A DNA stretch of 64,000 nt from Corallium rubrum (taxonomy: Eukaryota; Cnidaria; Anthozoa; Scleralcyonacea; Coralliidae), in assembly GCA_964035015.1 (NCBI GenBank), contig OZ036008.1:8522004-8586003 (forward strand), read 5' to 3'. The position numbers and the translations under genes were made by a program. This document shows, in pieces, positions 1 through 60,295 of the stretch; the first letter of the stretch is position 1; every line of letters starts with the position of its first letter. The notes under the pieces were generated by a model. That model saw only the letters and a program-made list of their open reading frames with translations, had not been told where the DNA came from and searched no databases.

Positions 1-619
1 GAAACGTTAGTTCTTTATTAAAAAAATTTTTTATCATGCTTACTTACGACTTTTGAATTTATTATGGCTTTGTTACGAATTATTTGCTGGGCAATAATTT
101 TTATAACAAGATTACGATTCCCGCCTGGTACCTCGATTGCTACAATTATTATAGTGTCTGTATTGAAGATTTGAAGTCAATCTTAAGTAACAGTTCTCAT
201 CTTTTAGCCGTTGACGTCGTCCTGAAGACATGAAAATGCTCTAAGTGGCGTTGTATAAAGAACGGGGACGGTGTTGGGATTACTCTAGGGAGTAAAAATT
301 ATTTATTCTCGTTGTTTTGCAAATATAATTATTTTGTTTAAATGACGTCGTCGTTGAGGCGTAAGGTCCCTAATACAGATTTAATACAGAAAATTATCAA
401 GCAAGAAATTACAGATTTCCACAGAAACCAGCTTTCTTCACATTCAAGTAAATTTGCGCTTTCAAGAGAAAATGGAACGGCTCAAAGTGAACATGTATAC
501 GGTATTTACTATTAAAATTTAAAACAATGACTATGAAAGTAGCCGGCGATGATTTGGAAAGTAACCGCTGGAGTTCGCCGGTTGCCGGCTTCTAATGAAA
601 CCCCTGCTTTTGTCAACGG

Positions 620-1075
620 TACGGAAGTACGCGAAGTTCGTTGTAAAGTTCCAATTTAATAAGCTTTGAATTGAACTCCTTTGGCGAAATCATGGAGTAG
701 AAGATTATTTGTTGTATAATGTTTGATGGAAATTAAGAACAATAGATACTTAATTAATCCTTTGAAAGTTTTCATGGCGATAATGTAATATAAATAAGTT
801 TTGTGGAAACACCACGTAAAATATTTCTTTGCTAAGCTTTCTGCCTGTTGACTCAGGCCTTTATCAGAGCAATGACAACAAGTTGTTAGCAAAGAAATAT
901 TTTACGTGGTGTTTCCACAAAACGTATTTATAATAGATACTTGGTTAAACAGAAACAAATTGCCCATTTAAATTTGTATGTACCTCGCAATGCAGTTCTG
1001 AACATTGCAACGTAAGTTCGGAATATTCATTTCAATTGTACGTTTCGGATTTCAAAAGCAAGCTGAAAACTAACA
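620..1075. repeat. Dispersed repeat, copy interrupted by a hairpin element
   Basis: Shares about 400 bp with 21236-21490 (AAGCTTTGAATTGAA, CCTTTGGCGAAATCA, CGCAATGTAGTTCTG). Here it is split at 741-941 by the hammerhead hairpin element. The rest of 1-1155 is intron with no recognised exon. Confidence 0.75.
741..941 (-). mobile_element. Short hairpin element with hammerhead-like core (copy 1)
   Basis: Element 751-931 (181 bp) between 10-bp direct repeats AATAGATACT (741-750 and 932-941). The same surrounding repeat occurs uninterrupted at 21355-21385, confirming the insertion. Arms of about 40 bp (GTTTTGTGGAAACACC and complement) enclose a minus-strand hammerhead-like core at 829-872: stem I TTGCT/AGCAA, CTGATAA (catalytic G changed to A), stem II GCCTG/CAGGC, GAAA, GCTT. 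Confidence 0.75.
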
Positions 1076-1155
1076 GTGTTTTTGACATGTGTGGTGAAAT
1101 AATTTAACCTTTATCTACATGTAATCTTTATTTGAAAGACAAAATATAATTTTAG

Positions 1156-49380
<48,225 letters not shown>

Positions 49381-51092
49381 TTTAAATGTAAGCTTATTCA
49401 CCATAATTATTTTAATTAAATTAATGTCCAGTTAGGCTTGGTACCACATTGGCTGTGTGGACCTTCTCAAGGTTGCAAATTACACGAGAGTCTTACGACT
49501 ACTAATAAAAGATTGGAAAAGGCAATGAATTCCTGCTTTTTGGCAACTTGCCAGACTTAAAATAAAGATGTGGACTTTGGTGCACAATATCTAAAAATTA
49601 TATGTGTGCCAACATGTCACATTTCTTTCTTAATACACAACCCAATCAATTTCTCCTAAAAATGATTCGTCAACCATAGAAATGGTTTGCACACAGTCTT
49701 ACTCTGTGAAACCAATGACCTATTTTTAGTCCCTTGCAATTATAATACACGCAGGTCTGTATCATTCATTATAATAAGAATATTTTATTTAATTCTTTGA
49801 ACGTTTTCATGGCGATAAAGTAATATAAATAAGTTTTGTGGAAACACCACGTAAAATATTTCTTTGCTAAGCTTTTGGCCTGTTGACTCAGGCCTTCATC
49901 AGAGGTCGAAAGCTTAGCAAAGAAATATTTTACGCGGTGTTTCCACAAAACTTATTTATAATATTTTATTTGCCTTGTAAAGATTTGTAAATGTCTGCCC
50001 TAGTACAAGGTTTTGGCTTTGTACATCTAATAGGGGAAGCCTTAGGCAATTTTAGTATGTGAAAACTTGGAAAATTATTCCGGTTTGTCAACTTAAATAT
50101 TAGTATGAATGTCTTTTGTAAATATCTGAATAAAGTTTTTAAACACAGATGGTTAAATTTGTCTGGCAAGAGTTATACCAGTAGCTTATTTCGTATGGTC
50201 AAATTTTTACATAGTTGGTATGGGTCAAAATGGAAATACCTTCCTGATTCTGTAGTTTGTTGTGTATTTCTGTAGCTGCTACAGAAACGTGAGAAAAATC
50301 TAGCGATAAACGTCGCTTATTCTTGATTTATATTTGTTTGTTGGTATCGATTTGGGAGAAACATTCGTTATATGATTATATTCCATGAAAGCTAAATTAT
50401 ACTTTCAGTTCACATTTTTGGACAAAAAACTTTTCACATGCACAGAAATACACAACAAACTGCAGAAGTGGGAACTGGGTATAGGCGAGTTTCAGGGTGT
50501 TGCACGCGCATCGTTTTGGAAAGGAATTGGTGGGCTCTTGGCGGGCTCTCTACAAAGTAAGCAATGGCAAACAGACTTACTAGTGAGCCGCCAACAGCAG
50601 AATAACAGTGTTAAATATCCAGAAACTGTATCTATACTTTGTTTATTTTAAATAGTACGTTACTTTGAGGGGAGCTTGCCAGTTGTTTTGAAAAATGATG
50701 CGTGCACAACACCCTGAAACTCGCCTATTGCCATTTTGACTAACTAATCAACACAGAGTAACTTTACCAATAAATAATTTTCCTACCAATGAAGTTCTTA
50801 TGTGTACACATAGTTATGATTCATACAATATTTTTTGGCAAAGAAAACCTAATCCAGAAATATCTTGAAACTTGTATTCTTGGTAAGAGAAGACAGAACT
50901 GACTGTATCTTATTCTATTATTCCAAGGTAAATTTCAAACTCATTTTGTTTAGATAGTGGCTTCAAAATGATGCTGATGATAGACAATTATTGTTCTTAT
51001 TCCGTCAAAGTCTGACATGACATCAATAATTCAGGCTTCAATAATTTGATATATATATATGCTGTTACCATAGATACATTTATTCTAAACAA
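49381..51092. other. Region between converging remodeller and BACURD genes
   Basis: Holds the 3' UTR of the remodeller, with AATAAA-type poly(A) signals near 49504 and 49560, then a hammerhead-bearing hairpin element (49791-49960) and a fold-back repeat (about 50222-50748) related to the one at 12150-13040. An AATAAA on the minus strand at about 51079-51084 could serve the BACURD gene. No additional gene was recognised. Confidence 0.6.
49780..49971 (-). mobile_element. Short hairpin element with hammerhead-like core (copy 2)
   Basis: Element 49791-49960 (170 bp) between 11-bp direct repeats ATATTTTATTT (49780-49790 and 49961-49971). Arms match copy 1. The minus-strand core has an intact CTGATGA and a perfect stem II GGCCTG/CAGGCC, but AAAA instead of GAAA, and stem I is altered, so self-cleavage is doubtful. 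It lies just 3' of the remodeller gene. Confidence 0.73.
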
Positions 51093-53691
51093 CTATTCCC
51101 CAGCTCCACTCCTGTGCCTGCGAACAGGCTCGTCTTCTTCATCATCTGCAACCACATGTGTGCCCCCTAGAGCCCTCAATAACTCTGCATCAGGCTGGCT
51201 ATTTCCATACACCTTTTCATAGAGTAAAATGTTCAAAGCTTCCTCGTATATCCTTGCCTCAGGAAACTCCACCTTTGTGTGCTTTCGTTCTGTTGCGTAT
51301 ACAATTGAGGTACAGCAAATCTCTGCAACTTTTTTGCCGTAGCCGTAGAATGTCCAACAACAGATTTCTCCGCTCCCAATCACATTTTTAATGAATAAAA
51401 CACGTTCGTAGAAACGTAATGAAAGTTTATCAAAAAGTTCAATGTTCTTCAAAAGATTATCATCTGAATGACTAAAGGGAAACAAAATATAAGAGTAGAA
51501 TTATTAAGGACTAGGTTTGAAATTATGCTGCCAATTTTTAAATTCACGTTTATTTACATACACTTGTAAGTACATGGGGTGTTCGTGGCACAGTGGTTAG
51601 TGCATGTACCTAGTTTCACCTCTGCGAGCCGAGTTCAATTTCTGCTCTCAGCAGTCATCTGATTGAAAATTTCACCTTAGCTGCATGTGAGCCACCAAAC
51701 ACCACAGGTTTCCTCCAATTTCCTTCTGTAGTAACACTGGAGGGATACTGCGATTTTCAGTTGAGCTTCAGCTGGAGATATTTTGTAGATAATTTTATTT
51801 AAAAGTTTGATTGTTCAAACACACAAGTTGCCAAGGAAAATTCAAAACATTGTCATGTGAGAATTTGAATGTTGTCATGGGTAAACTTAAGAGTTTGGGC
51901 AATTAATTTCTATTGGTTAAAATGCACAAACATTCAAATTTCTCATGGCAATGTGGCAAAGTATGAAATGATCAAACTTCTCAATAAAACTTCCAGCCCC
52001 CGAGCTCAACTGAAAATCGCAGTAACACTTTAGATATAACTGATAGAGTTATCCAATATAAGTATATAAGTTAGTTTGTTGGAACCTCACCTGGTGTACG
52101 AATACTTGTTATTTGAACGATTGTACAGAAACTTTATAACAGGCTGAAAAATATAAAAATTCAAACAATGGCATTAATAACAATCAAAAAATAAGGTCAA
52201 AAATCCAAAGGTTGTCTGAAAAATGCCCAGAAAACATTTTACCTTTTCAGTTTGGCTGACCAGTAATTTTTCTTGCTTTGCTGAAGTCGGCAATCGCACA
52301 ATACAACATGGTGGAATTTCTTCTTGTTTTTTCTTCAATGATTGCTCACATTGAGTCACCAACTCTTCTATTAAATAAAATTTAGCTTCGGCCAGTAGTT
52401 CTTCAAGTTCTTGCTGAGTTTCAGGCAACGAGAGTGTCCCATCTCTGAGAAAGTTAAGAATACCACCAAAATGCTTCCCAGATCGGTCAATCAATATCCA
52501 TCCTATTTAAGTGTACAGTACAGTGTAAAAGAATTATATATACTGTATATGTATAGTACTTACAGTGAGTAGGCGTGGGTAATTTATTATTACAGTGGAA
52601 CCTCGTTAATACAACTACAGTCAGGCCAAAAAAATGTGGTTATAATAACGGGTGGTTGTATTAACAGGTGGTATTACACTACTTATAAGGGGGTGTTTAT
52701 ATGAGAGGTGAGCCAGCCCGGTAAGCGAGATCTCACTGTGTAGTTATTTTCCTGTTAAAAATTCCTCTGCATTTATATGGCCAAGTGGGCTATAGCCCGG
52801 TTAGCGAGATCTCAGTAAGCGGAATGAAAATTTCCCGTGTAAACAGTTGCTAACTGGGCTGGCCCACTTACCGGGATGATTTTTCAAAGGGATGCCAACG
52901 CCATCTATTGTCATTGTTGTAAAATCATCCTGGTAGGTGGGATGAAATTCGTTCATATAAACGCGAGCCAGAAATCATCCTGCTTACCGAGCTATCCCGG
53001 TAAGCAGGTTGGCTTGCCTCCATATAAACAACCCTTAGAATGTATTCAGGCCAGAAAAAAGTGGTTGTGATAATGGGGCAAACTGGATGTTCTCTTGCGT
53101 ACGATTTTTTATAAACTGAAAAATTAAATTATTAAGGCATGTTGATTTCCACCAAAAAATATTTTTTAAAAAAATGGCAGAAATTGGTCTTGCTGTATGA
53201 CCATAAATGGAATAAAGGAAACAAGAGTTTGACGTTTCTTGATATCATTGTTCACCATTTATTATAATTAAACAAAATAATATATAATTTGTATTAAAAT
53301 ATGTAAAAACTAGAAGTTACTATCACAAGGAAGTGCTGTCTAAAGGCGAACATCTTGACAGCAAAATCAATTTATTAGTTTCTAAAATATGATTAGAATT
53401 AAAGAATCGTTTGATTGGAATGAAAAATTCGATTCGGAAATGTTAAACATTATATGAAATAGCTAAACAGACGCACTGTGTTTTTTAAAACACTATTCAT
53501 TAAAATGATTTATTACCTTCAGTATCTGTCAGTACTTCCATTCTGCCACTAAACATAGCACGAAGCATATTATCTTGTTTTGTCAATGTCCCCAAAGTGA
53601 CGTAATGGAGTGACCCACCAACGTTCAGTTTAACGTATTTTGTCGGCGCTCCTTTTATTATCGTCGCTGTTTGAGTTGTGTCCCCCGACAT
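51093..53691 (-). CDS. KCTD10: BACURD-family BTB/POZ adaptor for CUL3 (KCTD10/KCTD13/TNFAIP1 type)
   Basis: Complete gene of four coding exons on the minus strand: 53691-53517, 52502-52243, 52143-52091, 51471-51093, giving 288 residues, slightly shorter than the roughly 310-330 usual for the family. It starts MSGDT, as vertebrate members do. The BTB/T1 domain covers roughly residues 18-120 ([52 protein letters not shown]). The C-terminal half contains [34 protein letters not shown] and [26 protein letters not shown], all family signatures. Known members recruit substrates such as RhoA to cullin-3 ubiquitin ligase and bind PCNA or polymerase delta p50. It is probably the single pre-duplication orthologue of the three vertebrate genes. 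The C-terminus ([14 protein letters not shown]) diverges. Confidence 0.93.
51472..52090. other. BACURD intron 3 with SINE
   Basis: Holds a SINE with a tRNA-like head (about 51580-51745) in an otherwise unremarkable intron. A further inverted sequence pair (around 51750 and 52000, sharing TTGAGCTCAGCT-like ends) may mark a small fold-back element around 51745-52025. Confidence 0.45.
51580..51745 (+). mobile_element. SINE, family C, second copy (BACURD intron 3)
   Basis: GTGGCACAGTGGTTAGTGCA head, GAGTTCAATTTC B-box-like element, and CACCACAGGTTTCCTCC body as in the 21735 copy. It is antisense to the BACURD gene. Confidence 0.7.
52590..53100. mobile_element. Tigger/pogo-like remnant with a nested fold-back element (BACURD intron 1)
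   Basis: At 52593 the sequence CAGTGGAACCTCGTTAATAC matches the terminal inverted repeat of pogo/Tigger-type transposons. The internal text (gtggttataataacgg) is typical of them, and no matching right end was found. Nested inside is a second element with ends AAGGGGGTGTTTATATG (about 52687) and CATATAAACAACCCTT (about 53037) whose arms repeat CCCGGTAAGC-like text. Confidence 0.6.
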
Positions 53692-54243
53692 TACGTCTTC
53701 AACAAGACACCTAGTTACTCTTAAACAAAATATTATCCAAAAACTTTGCGAGGAAACAACATCATAATATCACTTTGTCTCACAAACGAATATGTCACCC
53801 ACCCCAAAAGAGGCGTCTTCTAAACAAACACAACTTCTAAAATAACATCCCTCGTAAGGATCGGATTTCGCTCGGCTTGGTCCATCCTATTTTTCACCTT
53901 TCAATAGAATCTGGTTAATTTTCTATTAATCTCTTAAATTAAGCATTTTTTATTCAAATCACTTCTTTGGATCGAAGATGACGTGTTAATTTTATTTTAT
54001 AATAAATGCTATTCGTAAAGAAATTTTTTGTATGAAATGTTCAGACCTTACGCTGTATCTAATGAAATTGCACCTGCAAGTAGACACCAGCCTGATTTTA
54101 ATGTATTAAACAGGCTTGATTATCAACTGTGTGATCGTATTTACATGTTTTTCAATGGCTGACCAAAAAGTTATCAGTTTCGCTTGTTGTTTTCAACTTT
54201 ACTCCTAACCACTGGCTCCAATTGTGTGTTTTATTAACCAGTA
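53692..54243. promoter_or_regulatory. Divergent promoter region between BACURD (-) and CUEDC1 (+)
   Basis: 552 bp separate the two start codons, which point away from each other, so both 5' UTRs and a shared or paired promoter should lie here. No TATA box or other element could be assigned with confidence. No repeats were recognised in this stretch, unlike its surroundings. Confidence 0.5.
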
Positions 54244-56965
54244 ATGGCATCCGGCACTGAATCTTTAGGACATCATGGCACACAACGTTCAAAGCAGCTT
54301 GAATTCGGCAAAGCAATGTCGGATTTCACGTCCATGTTTCCTTCGGTTGACTACGAGGTGATTGAGATGGTTTTGAGGGCAAATAATGGTCTAGTCGACG
54401 CCACCGTTGATCAACTTTTGGCCATGCAAGAAGAGACAAATCAGACGGAAAATAAAATCGTTGATCCTGATTTAAATGTCCGTTTACCTGGCTATAACGA
54501 TTCAAGTTCTTTACCAACTAATGAACCTCCACCAGCTTACACGCCAAGGGTTGAGGACGACACACACTTTTGGTACGATAGCACTTTTTTAAAACAACAA
54601 ACAGGAAGTTTTAGTAGCTCAACTTCTTCACAAAATACTCCTGCTTCTTCGGAAATGAAAAACTGGAATCCACCGTTGCTTGGGAATCTCCCAAATGATT
54701 TTCTAAGGATAAGTCTGAACGATACGAGAAGCCACACCAGAACACCGCCATTTAATAATTCTTCGCGTGAGGAAGTGGAAAGTAGATCACGAAATCATGA
54801 AAATGTTAGCAGAGAATTTATTCCGTGGCCAAGCGGAACGAGTACACAAACTCCTAATGCAGTTATTCAAGGTGAATTATTTGTTTGTGAAGTATTTATT
54901 TGTTTCGCTTTTAGATTCATTTTTCTTTTCATAAGCCATGAAGGCAATTAGTGAATTTAATAATGGTTTAATTAATTGTTGAATATGGCTGTGAATTTTA
55001 TTTACAGCTACTGTCCGAGCTTTTCTCGGCTTGTTTTTTTATGGATAAGTGAAACCTAAGTCTATAGTACTTATTATGTGTTTAATTTCTTTTTCATCAG
55101 TTGGCAATCGCAATTCTAGCTCAGTCACCGCAAGACCGAGCACAGTCAATGGCTTTGATGCCATTCCTGACAGCGAATCAACAACACCAAAACGTTCAGA
55201 ACACAAAAGTACGTTTCTCGAGTTCACTATTCACTGTAATTTCTATTTAATTGTAAAAAAAGTGTCATTGCTAATACTAACCGAGTTTATTTACGGGATC
55301 AAACCAAATTAATCAGCTGACTTTAACGAATGTTATCTTTTTTAAGTAAAATGTTCATGAGGAATGCAACATGTCGCAATTAAGGTGTTGAAGCCATTCA
55401 AATGCAAGAAATTCTGTGAGCCGATTTCGAGATAACGTAGACATTTTTATACTGTTTTGTTTTATTGTCTAGTTAATAACGAAATTAATATACATGTATC
55501 TGAGTGCACAGTATTTGAAATGTATACTGTAAATTATATATTCCTATTATAATTTAAAATTGAGTTATAATGCATTTTGGCCATGGCAACATCATAACAT
55601 TTCACATTAATGATATTCCAGTGTTTTCAAATTTGCCACGGACAATATGACACAGAGGTTTCTGTTTTGTCTACTTATATTGATGATTTAATTTATCTTA
55701 AGCTTTTTGGTCAAACTAATTAAAATCATGATTATTATCTGGGATTATTGCAGGGTGAACATGTTCTAGCAAAAGGCCTGGTGTTTTTCTTGGGGTGACG
55801 CTTATGTAGGCCCATTAGGGCTGCCAAAAGGGAGGAGGTAGGGGGGAGGGGGAAGTTGCCCTGGGCCCCCAACTTGAGAACAGCCCCCTAAAATGTTTGA
55901 GATTTGAGTTTTTGGCGTAAGAAAACATGAGGCCCAGAAAGTGTAAAGATCAGTAACACTAACTTCATTTTTAGCCAACCCAGCGGACCAATTGAGAACA
56001 CGTAGACACGACCCTATGACGTGTGACATCATCAGGCCCCTCCAAATCAACCCATGTGACATCATCAGGGCCCCTCAATTTCTCTCAGTGGCCCTAAAGA
56101 GAGTCAGGGGAGTATGGCCCAATCAACTTTTCCAAGAAATATGACAACACCAATCTGTAGCATTCTGGCTTTTTTACAATACTGTAAAATATGTATAATT
56201 TTAAGATAAAACACAAAACCAAAAAGCTCATCAAAGTGAAAAAGTTGTAAACTGCTGAGAATAATTTTGGTAATGAAATACTGATATTTTGACATTTTAT
56301 TCGGATGAAGTGCTTTGCTTGAAGTGTCAGTATTTTGTTATCAAAACTATTCTCTGCAGTTTACCACCTTTATAAATGTTCAATTTTAGTAAGTCGTGAC
56401 TTATTTTGGACTAGCTTTCAACCCTGTTTTCAGCACAACTTACTTTGCTATACAAGTGTGTTTGCGAGTTAAATAGTACGCGTCTTAATTAAATTGCAAA
56501 TGACCCCGTTTAAATGGCCCTATTAATGTCTTTGTCACAGCATCAATTGATCAAATGTTGTATCATTTTTCAGTAGCTGACATTCAACAATACCCTGGCT
56601 TTAATTAGTATGTAGTCATTGAAATAAAATCATTTTGCTTTGTTTTTAGGTAAAAGCAAAAGATTTGGACAAATGTCAAGGAAGTTTAAGAGGAAAAAGA
56701 CCAAAAGTCCAAAGAAGTATCCTTTTTGAATTACATCCTGTTTTGGGTTTTTTGTAGTAAAATACTAAAGAGCATTTTTAGGGAATAAAAAACCAACCAT
56801 TTTTCTGAAGGAAAGTAGATTTTGGTTTCTACTATTTATTGTTCTTTAACCTAATAACGTATTAGTAATTACCAACCAATATCATCAGCTAATTTAATTG
56901 ATGAAGACAGTGGTGAAGAGAGAGGTGAGGTACTAGAGTCAAACTGGATGTTCTTTTGTGTGTGA
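54244..56965 (+). CDS. CUEDC1: CUE domain-containing protein 1 (CUEDC1) orthologue
   Basis: Exon 1 (54244-54871) encodes 209 residues. The CUE ubiquitin-binding domain lies at about residues 18-62 (LEFGKAMSDFTSMFPSVDYE, VLRANNGLVDATVDQLLAMQ), with a PPAY motif at 96-99 that could bind WW domains. NWNPPLLGNLPNDFLRI at 140-156 is nearly identical to the vertebrate CUEDC1 signature. Exon 2 is 55101-55208 (phase 1). A basic exon starts at 56650 (KSKRFGQMSRKFKRKKTK), and an exon at 56889 reads NLIDEDSGEER, matching the C-terminal ANLLDD segment. The donor ending the 56650 exon is unclear, and the expected LQNEEF helix was not found. If 56889 is the last exon, reading through to TGA at 56963-56965 ends the protein. 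Confidence 0.8.
55209..56649. other. CUEDC1 intron with old repeats
   Basis: Long intron. At 55790-56110 there is GC-richer repeat-like text without recognised coding potential. At about 56255-56360 a short inverted repeat contains a decayed hammerhead-like sequence (GGATGA, GAAGTGTC, AGTATTTTG). The missing central CUEDC1 exon was looked for here and not seen. Confidence 0.4.
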
Positions 56966-56999
56966 CCTTGCGTTATATTGCAATCATCTTCTTCTTCTT

Positions 57000-57420
57000 C
57001 TTCTTCTTCTTCTTCTTCTTCTTCTTCTTCTTCTTCTTCTTCTTCTTCTTCTTCTTCTTCTTCTTCTTCTTCTTCTTCTTCTTCTTCTTCTTCTTCTTCT
57101 TCTTCTTCTCTGCCTTAATCGCTAATGGGGTTGGCCGCTCTGATACATTGTCGCCAACGTTTTCTGTCTTCTGCATCTCCTTCTCCAAGCCCAACTGTCT
57201 CATGTCTCTTTCCACTCCATCTCTCCATCTAATTCTCTGTCTCCCTCTCGATCTCTTTCCCTCCACCTGTTTTTCCAGTGCCACTCCCACCGGGTTGTCT
57301 ACTCTCATCCTGAGTATGTGGCCATACCATCTCAGGCGAGCCTCACTTTCTCTGCAATCGACACCACTTCAGCTTCTGCTCTGATATCTTCGTTCCTCCT
57401 AACCTTCTTGCAGCATTGAC
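57000..57420 (-). mobile_element. RTE-like LINE 3' end with (GAA)n tail
   Basis: On the minus strand the reading LRWYGHILRM, then KRSRGRQRIRWRD and VERDMRQLGL, matches the C-terminal tail of RTE/Craft-type non-LTR reverse transcriptases (GHVLRM, GRPRxxWRD). It runs into a pure (GAA)n tract seen on the plus strand as (CTT)n at about 56990-57110. The reading needs a frame change near 57310-57330 and is 5' truncated, so it is a dead copy. Confidence 0.72.
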
Positions 57421-58229
57421 CTGCAAATGTACACGGTGATTTTTTGGTAAATAAATACAATTCATTTAATTTTTTCTCCCTTTTTAGATGTACAAAGATA
57501 AAAATAGTACAAACAATACTACAGTATTGCACCTTGGCAACACAGAAATGAACCTAAATAGGCATTATTGGAATGGCAGTTGTATTTAGAATTTTAAAAG
57601 AATAAGAAATACAATTTTTATAGCTATTGTTAGAAATTGCAATGTAGTTCAACTAATGAGAATCAGGAATGACAGCAGACATGGGTCAGTGTCATTGTAG
57701 CTCCTATATTGGAGAAGCTCCCTCATTGGGGAAAAACTTTAAAATGATTGAAAGTCTACACAACGACTAGTGTCCTTCGCAGAGTGAGCCATAAGAATGT
57801 CTGTGAAGGAGGCTACACAATGACAGACTTAATTGTAAACTTTTAAAACACGAGCTTTCAGACACTTTATCTAGACAGAATTGGGTTGATGATGTCAACA
57901 TCCTGAACTAGAGAGCAGTCAGAGACTGACAATATAGCGCCATCAGCAGGTTATTAGAGATGTTTAAAAAGAAAACGAGCCATCCCACTAATCAGGCTAG
58001 CTCACGAGACCAACACATGCATGTATGAATAAAATGCTTGATTGCACTCGTACCAAAATTATGCAAAAATATTTGCATAAAATAAGGATAATGAGTGCAA
58101 TCAAGCATTTCTTCCACATGGAAAATCTTGCAGTCAGATTTTTATTAATTTCTCATCCAAATTTAATGGATTGGTCATTGGTCTGTGACCAACCCTTCTA
58201 CAAACTATCATGAAAAGCAATACTTTTTG

Positions 58230-58755
58230 AGATATCCTGGTGACAGACAGACAAACAAACAAACAAACAAACAAACAAACAAACAAACAAACAAACAAAC
58301 AAACAAACAAACAAACAAACAAACAAACAAACAAACAAACAAACAAACAAACAAACAAACAAACAAACAAACAAACAAACAAACAAACAAACAAACAAAC
58401 AAACAAACAAACAAACAAACAAACAAACAAACAAACAAACAAACAAACAAACAAACAAACAAACAAACAAACAAACAAACAAACAAACAAACAAACAAAC
58501 AAACAAACAAACAAACAAACAAACAAACAAACAAACACAGACTAACAAACAAACAAACAAACAAACAAACAAACAAACCAACCAACCAACAAACAAACAA
58601 ACAAACAAACAAACAAACAAACAAACAAACAAACAAACAAACAAACAAACAAACAAACAAACAAACAAACAAACAAACAAACAAACAAACAGACAGACAG
58701 ACAGACAGACAATCAGCCAGACAGACAGACAGCCCGACCGACTGACCAACCAACC

Positions 58756-58790
<35 letters not shown>

Positions 58791-58804
58791 CAACCGACAG
58801 ACCA

Positions 58805-58835
<31 letters not shown>

Positions 58836-58896
58836 AACAAACAAACAAACAAACAAACAAACAAACAGACAGACAGACAGACCAACCGACAGACCA

Positions 58897-58966
<70 letters not shown>

Positions 58967-59005
58967 CAGCCGACAGACCAACAGACAGACAGACAGACAG
59001 ACAGG
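58230..59005. repeat. Compound (CAAA)n and (CAGA)n microsatellite
   Basis: Nearly perfect (CAAA)n from about 58250 to 58690 with small interruptions near 58540 and 58575, followed by (CAGA)n-type repeats with CAAC and CGAC interruptions to about 59005. The long reading frames here on both strands are artefacts. Confidence 0.97.
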
Positions 59006-59479
59006 GGTAAAAACGTAAGTCCTGGCAGAGGTAATTACAGTGGAGGCTTTTTATTCAGTTTAACTTTTCTTCCAAATTATTGTACAACATTATATTAAAT
59101 GTGGATTTTAAACTCAAACCATTCAATGAATATTAATTAGGCAAAACTGCTTAATGTATTTAATAATAATATTTTATGGGAATTTACCAAATAAACATGT
59201 ATTGTATAAACATTTTTTTGTGCTGAGTCTAGAAAAATTATTTCATTTATTTGCAAAACTGTTTCCTCCAATTCTCCCCTCATTTCTCCCCCTAACTCCC
59301 TAGCCCTCTCCCTGATCTTTCCCTCACTCCTCTCCCTCCCCCATCTCTCTCCTAGCAGCCTGTCTTTTTCCCCTTCTTCCTCCCCATTCCTTTCCTTCTC
59401 CCTTTTACCCACTCTTCTTCGAGATTTACCTCTGCAAAAAAAATGCATGTTCCTCCTCCACACCTCCACTGACATAAAA

Positions 59480-59670
59480 TTCTGAACATAAAATCGATAT
59501 TGTGGCGTTGTTTTTCAACATCGATGGATGGATCTTGAACATCGATGTATGCATTGTTTTTGAACATCGATGGACGCGTTTTATGAACTTCGATGGATGG
59601 GTGTGAACTTCGATGGATGTGTTTGAACATCAATGGATGTGGTTTGGATAACGATCAATGTGTTTGAACA
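59480..59670. repeat. Minisatellite containing ATCGATGGATG
   Basis: A short unit of roughly 25-30 bp built around gaacatcgatggatg recurs about seven times with drift. No gene was seen in the surrounding 59005-60000 region apart from a pyrimidine-rich tract at 59270-59470. Confidence 0.75.
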
Positions 59671-60022
59671 TCGAACAACGATGAATGTAGTTTCGTATTT
59701 TTGTCCGCAAAAAAACGCCATAATTTTGTCTATTATCTCAGGCGTTTGTGTATTTTTTAAGTTTGTTTGTACATGGCTGACCAAACTCGTAATATCTTAC
59801 TAACGAGTGAAATTACAAAATAGCGTATATGACCACAAAACTACAATACACTGAACCACAAAGACCTTTGTTCAGCTGGCATAGATGAGTGGTGAGATAA
59901 CATATTCTCAGCTTCTTATCATAAACTTGCATTAAAGAGATATCACTTAAAGAGATATCAGAGCTAACATAGAAACAGCGAATATATTGACAGTGTTTTT
60001 AGTCTATTAATATTGTCAACTT

Positions 60023-60285
60023 ACTGAAGTGCATGAAGGTAAAAGAGTTCTTTGTCCGTTGATATTGTGCTGTTAGTCAATAACCATGAAAAAAATTCAT
60101 TACTGTAGTTCTGTTGCACTGCAAGACGTGAAACCTGAAAATGGTTTGACACCAAACAAATGGTAACAGCAAGAACAAACCACAATACCAACACACATAA
60201 TTTTGTACCATTTAATATATTGTACCAGTACTTCTGTGGTATATCTGACCAACACACCAGTCTTAACAAAGGCAGGAAATTCCCC
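60023..60285 (-). CDS. Possible exon of an unidentified membrane protein
   Basis: On the minus strand an open stretch is bounded by an acceptor-like ttttgtag before 60285 and a strong donor (gtaagttg) at its other end near 60022. It reads LPLLRLVCWSDIPQKYWYN, then a hydrophobic segment LCVLVLWFVLAVTICLV and NEFFSWLLTN. I do not recognise the family. A first exon may lie at about 60360-60430, where MELHTNLIISL is followed by a gtgcgt donor, but its phase does not fit this exon. It would be transcribed divergently from MYO18A. A chance open frame cannot be excluded. Confidence 0.3.
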
Positions 60286-60295
60286 CTACAAAACA

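Noticed and set aside
341-514. Possible upstream exon of the remodeller (MTSSLRRKVPNTDLI, ends at a gtatac donor)
   Set aside because: The phase does not match exon 1 at 1156, and there is no similarity I recognise to the region before the acidic linker.
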